Below, in pieces: positions 60,112 through 64,000 of a stretch of DNA of 64,000 nt. The position numbers and the translations under genes are program-made. Under the pieces are notes generated by a model that saw only the letters and a list, made by a program, of their open reading frames with translations, was not told the DNA's origin and did not search any database. Within the stretch, counting starts at the first letter, position 1, and each line of letters opens with the position of its first letter. This DNA is from Pseudopedobacter saltans DSM 12145 (GTDB taxonomy: Bacteria; Bacteroidota; Bacteroidia; Sphingobacteriales; Sphingobacteriaceae): the NCBI RefSeq assembly GCF_000190735.1, contig NC_015177.1, positions 620,001 through 684,000 on the forward strand, in the 5' to 3' direction.

Positions 60112-61944
60112 CTATCTTATTTCGTACTTAAGATAATTAGAACAAAAGAATTCAAAATAACTTTGATGATAAAATTGAAATAAGTCATCAGACTTCAATA
60201 ATATATCTAATTCATATCCGATTCTACTTATATAACCAGCATTAAATTTTTCTAAACCGTATTTTTCCGCACCTTCAACAAGCATTTTATTGAAGCTAAA
60301 TTCATGTATTGAGGCATTAGTTCGATGTTTGTGGTAGATTTCATTTGCTGCAAATGAAAGCAACAATTTAAAACTATTAATATTTAAAAGAGGATCTTTT
60401 TTCTCATCTTTCTCTCTTCTAAGTAAAATATCTATAAATTTTTCTATGATTTGACCTTCCTTTTCAGGTAAGTCATTATCTATTTTTATTATTTCTATCG
60501 CTCTTGTTAGTATCAGAGGTCTCATTAACAATTCATGAATTCTACTTTTTGAATTTATTACCTCCAAAACTAGTGTTGTTTGCTCAGATGAATAATTGCA
60601 GTATTTTTCAACAAATTCATTTATTTGACTTTTATCAAGCTTTTGGATGATATATGTCGGAATATTAAACATATTGTTTTGATAACTATCAAATTCGAAA
60701 CGATCAGTTAAGATGATAGATAAATCAGGATATTCTTCGATAATATTTGCAATTTCTTGAAGTTTTCGCTTTTTAGATTCTCTATTTTCAACTATTTCAT
60801 TTAATCCATCTAAGAATAGATTTAATTCATTAGTCTCTAATAGTTCTTCAACATCTTCTAATCCGATGTTTAATTTTTTTGCTATGGAATCTATTATGGT
60901 TTGTGTAGCACTTAGATTTGCTAAAGCTATTATAACTGGAATCTTTGAGCTCGTTGGGTTTTCTTTCCACTTTATCGAATCCCTATATACAAGGAATTCA
61001 AGAGTTGTTGTTTTGCCAGACCCTCCCTGTCCCAAAATCCTCATACGATTTCTGTTTAATGGTAATAAATCTTCGATAAAACCGCTATTAATTTTACTCG
61101 ATTTATCACTAAGTTGCTTAAGGTTTAATGAAACAAATTTTGAGTTTTGTTTTTTTACTCGGTTTATTTCAGTATTTATATAATCATCGAAATCTTTCTT
61201 TTTATAATTGTCTTTTTTAATGATAATTGATAATTCTTTTTTTAGAAAATTAATGATCCATAATTCAGCAATTAAGGTAGAACTTAAATTTCCTAAGTTT
61301 TCTAATCTTGAGCGATTGGGCGCTTGATGGCTTTGCTCGTTCTTTAAAATAACTGCTTTAATTAAATGAAGAAGAAATGTGCTTTGATATTTATCATTCA
61401 AAGTTTTGTCATTCAAATCCGAATAGCTATCAAAATTTAGACTACTAGGATATAGTCTTTTGTACATTTTTAACCCCGTATCCTTATTAACTTTAAACAG
61501 CGGGACGCCATCTTTAAGCTTAGCAATTTCAATATCATAGACCTCACTGTTTTTTTCTCCAATATAAATGGGTCTAATCTTATTTAAGCTATCTAGAAAG
61601 GGTGTAAGTGCCTGAAGTTTATTAGGATCAAGTCTGTTTTTTTCATCAATAAATTCTCCCTCTTCTAATATATAATAAATCTTTTTTATAAATTGTTCGA
61701 AATTTTTACAAAATAACCCAATTGAAGTTTCTTTACTTAGTCCATCTACGTATATCTCTTTTATAGTTTCAGTGATTACTTGCTCCAAGCCATTTAAATC
61801 ATTCTTGGTTGGTATTGAAATTTGAAAATTTAAAATTTTATAATATAAAGTTAAGCAAGCGTCAATATCAAAAGCGGGATCAATTGTGTTAATTGTTGCT
61901 CCGATTTCTTTTGAAATATTTTGTTTAATTAATTCCCAGTCCAT
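60112..61944 (-). CDS. NACHT-domain NTPase (STAND), possible HEPN-like N-terminus
   Basis: 610 residues. The P-loop GQGGSGKTT (residues 305-313, Lys311), the NACHT-type Walker B LNLFLDGLNEI (~374-384) and sensor ILTDR (411-415) define a STAND/NACHT NTPase. The C-terminal helical region ends in FYHQSYFEFFCSNYLKYEI, as in other bacterial NACHTs. The N-terminal ~290 residues are helical and include ILKNEQSHQAPNRS (residues 199-211), which matches the Rx4H core of HEPN ribonucleases with Lys for Arg. No C-terminal repeat sensor is present; that role may lie with the S1 partner. First gene of the operon. Confidence 0.88.
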   Translation of the reverse strand: MDWELIKQNISKEIGATINTIDPAFDIDACLTLYYKILNFQISIPTKNDLNGLEQVITETIKEIYVDGLSKETSIGLFCKNFEQFIKKIYYILEEGEFIDEKNRLDPNKLQALTPFLDSLNKIRPIYIGEKNSEVYDIEIAKLKDGVPLFKVNKDTGLKMYKRLYPSSLNFDSYSDLNDKTLNDKYQSTFLLHLIKAVILKNEQSHQAPNRSRLENLGNLSSTLIAELWIINFLKKELSIIIKKDNYKKKDFDDYINTEINRVKKQNSKFVSLNLKQLSDKSSKINSGFIEDLLPLNRNRMRILGQGGSGKTTTLEFLVYRDSIKWKENPTSSKIPVIIALANLSATQTIIDSIAKKLNIGLEDVEELLETNELNLFLDGLNEIVENRESKKRKLQEIANIIEEYPDLSIILTDRFEFDSYQNNMFNIPTYIIQKLDKSQINEFVEKYCNYSSEQTTLVLEVINSKSRIHELLMRPLILTRAIEIIKIDNDLPEKEGQIIEKFIDILLRREKDEKKDPLLNINSFKLLLSFAANEIYHKHRTNASIHEFSFNKMLVEGAEKYGLEKFNAGYISRIGYELDILLKSDDLFQFYHQSYFEFFCSNYLKYEIR

Positions 61945-62225
61945 TATATTAATAAATAACCCAATAAAAATATGTTAATTCTTTATTAACACATATACTT
62001 TAACAAGAGTATGATTTTCTGCAAAAGCTCTTGGTGAAACGAGAACACAAGTAATGATTTTTTTAATTAAAAAACAACTGTTTTTCTCAATTATCCTGTT
62101 TGATTTTTAGCATTTTATCTTGGGGAAAACCACTAGAATCCGACGAGTTGACAAAGGTCTTTGAAATAAAATAGCAAAAGCTGTAATTCGAAGATATTTA
62201 TCTTGAAAATCAACCATGGTGTTAT

Positions 62226-62476
62226 TTATTTGATAACCTCTACAAACCCCTCAAATTTTCCAATCAACAATTCCCCATCATTCAACTCATCAATATATTT
62301 AACAGGTATTGAACCAAACCCGAATTTAGCACCTAACAAACTACCTCCAACACTAGCATTTGTATCTGCATCACCTCCCTCATTGACTAAATCCAGTATT
62401 CCTGTTTCAAAATCCTTAGGATTGAAAAATATCCAAAGTTCTGTTGATAATACCTTTAAAGTATAACCTATCGAAT
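62226..62476 (-). pseudogene. ADP-ribosylglycohydrolase, C-terminal fragment
   Basis: The minus frame reads IGYTLKVLSTELWIFFNPKD, then FETGILDLVNEGGDADTNAS and GGSLLGAKFGFGSIPVKYID to a stop: the conserved GGDADT block of ADP-ribosylglycohydrolases (DraG/ARH type, metal-binding Asp). About 80 residues remain; homology stops at ~62476 where the structured segment begins, so this is a truncated gene. It could be a relic of a reversal enzyme for ADP-ribosylation. Confidence 0.8.
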
Positions 62477-62484
62477 CTCAGCAC

Positions 62485-63045
62485 TATCCTTTGCTCGCCG
62501 CTTGCGAGAAGAGAGAAAGTCTTTGTCGGGAAAGTTCGAAGAACGTCGACAAAGTATGTTTTAACACAAGTGTCTGGCGTGTGTTATTGTTTAAAGGATA
62601 TGAGCGTAGGGATTACAATAACCATGACAGTAAACGCAGCTTTCTCGAAGGCGCAGGCGAGCTGAAAAGTGATAAGCGGTTAGATTTATAATGAACGGAG
62701 TGAATGCCCATAAATCTAAAGGGAGCTTATATGGAGCAACCCGTTTGAACAATGCAGATAGGATGACAGATTCTGAGCGAAGCGAATCAGTGGAGTTGAT
62801 GTGTCTGGAAGACTTATCAACGAAACCGGATCTGGCAACCTATATGCGTTCTTAGTCGTTGCGGAATGCCGCTCTACCTAATCATGTTTGCAGTACCGTT
62901 TCCCAAGCACTGCTGAAGAAGAACTGTGAGCATTACCTTTTAGTGGTATGGAGGAACCTGATACCATCACCAAAGTAAAGACTGATTCATGCCTTATCCC
63001 CATCTAAGCAGCAAAAATGAGGGTGAGGTATGAATCAGGATGCAT
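62485..63045 (+). ncRNA. Candidate large structured RNA, ~550 nt (not identified)
   Basis: No coding frame, but many perfect stems in a nested order: CTCGC/GCGAG (62494/62504), CTTTGTCG/CGACAAAG (62521/62547) enclosing GTTC/GAAC, TAACACA/TGTGTTA (62562/62580), TTAGATTTAT/ATAAATCTAA (62680/62710), GATTC/GAATC (62769/62784), GTTGAT/ATCAAC (62795/62816) enclosing GTCT-GGA-AGAC, and CTGATTCAT/ATGAATCAG (62982/63030). The plus strand is purine-rich in loops, and TATCCTTTG (62485-62493) is close to a -7 box. Not recognised as tmRNA, RNase P RNA or a group II intron core. Transcription is unproven. Confidence 0.5.
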
Positions 63046-63057
63046 CAGAATAAAGCG

Positions 63058-63501
63058 TTATTTTAACCCTCTATTTATTTCTGTGTCAATTCTTCTGTAT
63101 CTACTTTTAATCGGAATTTTATCTGGACTTATCCTAAATCGGGTAAGAAGTCTACCTGCGATGTGGATCTCAATATCCTCGACTTTTATGTCCTTAAATC
63201 GAAAATAAGTGATGGCAAGATGGTGATGTTGAGTGTCTTGGGTAATTACCTTTCTCCTCTCAAGCTCTTCCTGGGCAAGCTTAATCTGATGTTCGACGTA
63301 TTTTTTAGGGTTGTCCAATATCTGGAATATCGGCTTCAATGCATCTACTATTCCACCGCTACGGTAATCGAAGATAAAATAACCGGAATTGTATCGGACA
63401 TCTACATCCTTGAATCGATGCGCATAATATTCTTTATAGAAGCTTTCGAGATAACTTATGCCTTCCATTCGTTCTCGTTGTTGCTGAGACATTCTTTCCA
63501 T
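63058..63501 (-). CDS. Hypothetical protein
   Basis: 147 residues; charged (QQQRERMEGISYLESFYKEY, ALKPIFQILDNPKKYVEHQI, KLAQEELERRKVITQDTQHH). No signal peptide or membrane helix. The start is either 63501 or ATG 63492. I do not recognise the family; it is in the element right of the structured segment, and may be an element-borne gene. Confidence 0.55.
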   Translation of the reverse strand: MERMSQQQRERMEGISYLESFYKEYYAHRFKDVDVRYNSGYFIFDYRSGGIVDALKPIFQILDNPKKYVEHQIKLAQEELERRKVITQDTQHHHLAITYFRFKDIKVEDIEIHIAGRLLTRFRISPDKIPIKSRYRRIDTEINRGLK

Positions 63502-63563
63502 ATAGTATAAAATAAAAAAGCCACATCGCTGTGGCTATATTGTTCTGTCTGAATTGTATAGTT

Positions 63564-63731
63564 CTATTTTCCACTGTTAAACAACGCTAATATCATCAAC
63601 ACTACAAAACCTATTGCAACAAGTATGAGATATATCGAATATCGCATCATCTCAAATTTAAGGTATGCATCGCATCCTGATAACAATAGCATCGCTAAAG
63701 CACAGATTAAGAGTAAGTTTCTTCTTTCCAT
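63564..63731 (-). CDS. Very small lipoprotein with a C-terminal membrane helix
   Basis: 55 residues: MERRNLLLICALAMLLLSGC, then a short segment, and a hydrophobic stretch IYLILVAIGFVVLMILALF before the end FNSGK. A lipobox (LSGC) plus a TM helix suggests a membrane-associated small protein. It starts 12 bases after the stop of the partial gene upstream, so likely co-transcribed. Function unknown. Confidence 0.65.
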   Translation of the reverse strand: MERRNLLLICALAMLLLSGCDAYLKFEMMRYSIYLILVAIGFVVLMILALFNSGK

Positions 63732-63743
63732 AGCTGATATAGG

Positions 63744-64000
63744 TTACTTTATATAAATAGAATAGACTTTGGGAGATATATCTTTATCAATAATAGTGAC
63801 CTTTGCTGTAGCACCGGTAATATTTCCATTAACGTCAGTAGATAATGTAATCGTTCCTCCACTCCAATGATACCCTGAAGAATTTATGCCAGAATGGAGA
63901 TAGCCATTGCCAAAATCTATTGCAGTAACAGCGTTGTAAGAAACCTTTACCCGGAGAGTATAAGAGGCTTTATAAGCAGTCCCTGTATTATGATACTGCA
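63744..64000 (-). CDS. C-terminal part of an unknown protein (5' end outside window)
   Basis: The minus frame is open to the window end. It gives YHNTGTAYKASYTLRVKVSY and WSGGTITLSTDVNGNITGAT, ending KVYSIYIK-stop. Beta-rich, Thr/Ser/Gly-rich, like an extracellular or phage-type beta-sandwich. Not identified. It precedes the small lipoprotein by 12 bases. Confidence 0.6.
   Translation of the reverse strand, partial: QYHNTGTAYKASYTLRVKVSYNAVTAIDFGNGYLHSGINSSGYHWSGGTITLSTDVNGNITGATAKVTIIDKDISPKVYSIYIK

Noticed and set aside
62444-62691. Short plus-strand open frames of 66-73 codons in the hairpin region
   Set aside because: They overlap in different phases and follow hairpin DNA; no start signals or protein-like pattern.
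62485-63045. Group II intron, tmRNA or RNase P RNA
   Set aside because: No domain V-like hairpin with GAAA/AGC features, no tag-reading frame, no RNase P core sequence was found; so left as unidentified.

Overview
The window is from a low-GC member of the Bacteroidota, most likely a Pedobacter/Pseudopedobacter-type sphingobacterium. The evidence is a type IX secretion C-terminal sorting domain, many SusC/BtuB-type TonB receptors and lipoproteins, TAnnTTTG promoter boxes, an S46 dipeptidyl peptidase and a DUF4369-TlpA fusion. The species is inferred from gene content, not from a marker gene.

Layout. 1-6.5 kb: the end of a GH36 alpha-galactosidase, an S46 dipeptidyl peptidase, an IS1182-family transposase relic, a secreted M43 metalloprotease with a sorting domain, a lipoprotein and a His-rich secreted protein. 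6.7-18.3 kb: housekeeping genes (gatB, TlpA-like thioredoxin, orphan response regulator, RluA-type pseudouridine synthase, alginate-lyase-family lyase, methyltransferase, VOC protein, YbiT-like ABC-F, MFS exporter, DinB). 18.4-20.5 kb: about 2.1 kb of non-coding tandem repeats, with an inverted piece of the same repeat near 12.8 kb. 20.7-25.3 kb: a cobalamin-riboswitch operon (BtuB-like receptor, BtuG-like propeller lipoprotein, third surface lipoprotein). 25.4-32.5 kb: a compact glycogen operon (GH31, glgB, glgA, glgC). 32.7-35.9 kb: Crp/Fnr regulator, KDPG aldolase, GNAT and an unknown gene. 35.9-38.5 kb: a graveyard of REP-associated transposase (RAYT) elements joined to short coding tails and immunity-like genes. 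38.5-54.6 kb: ordinary accessory and housekeeping genes (exonuclease, TonB receptor plus PAP2, SMR exporter, trpB, a trimethylamine-monooxygenase-like FMO, AlkD-like protein, MscS channel), with two genes broken at poly-A runs.

55.0-64.0 kb looks like the left end of an integrative element. A tyrosine recombinase starts beside a Met/Ile2-type tRNA (anticodon CAT) whose two halves do not pair in the anticodon stem. Next come radC and a strongly A+T-rich two-gene operon on the minus strand: a NACHT NTPase with a possible HEPN-like N-terminus, and, with zero spacing, a 1008-residue protein carrying five ribosomal-S1-type repeats behind a 570-residue domain I do not recognise. Then follow an ADP-ribosylglycohydrolase fragment, about 550 nt of non-coding DNA rich in nested hairpins (candidate structured RNA), and small unknown genes running off the window.

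The NACHT + S1-repeat pair is the best candidate for an undescribed system, plausibly anti-phage defence. I base this on architecture and island context only.
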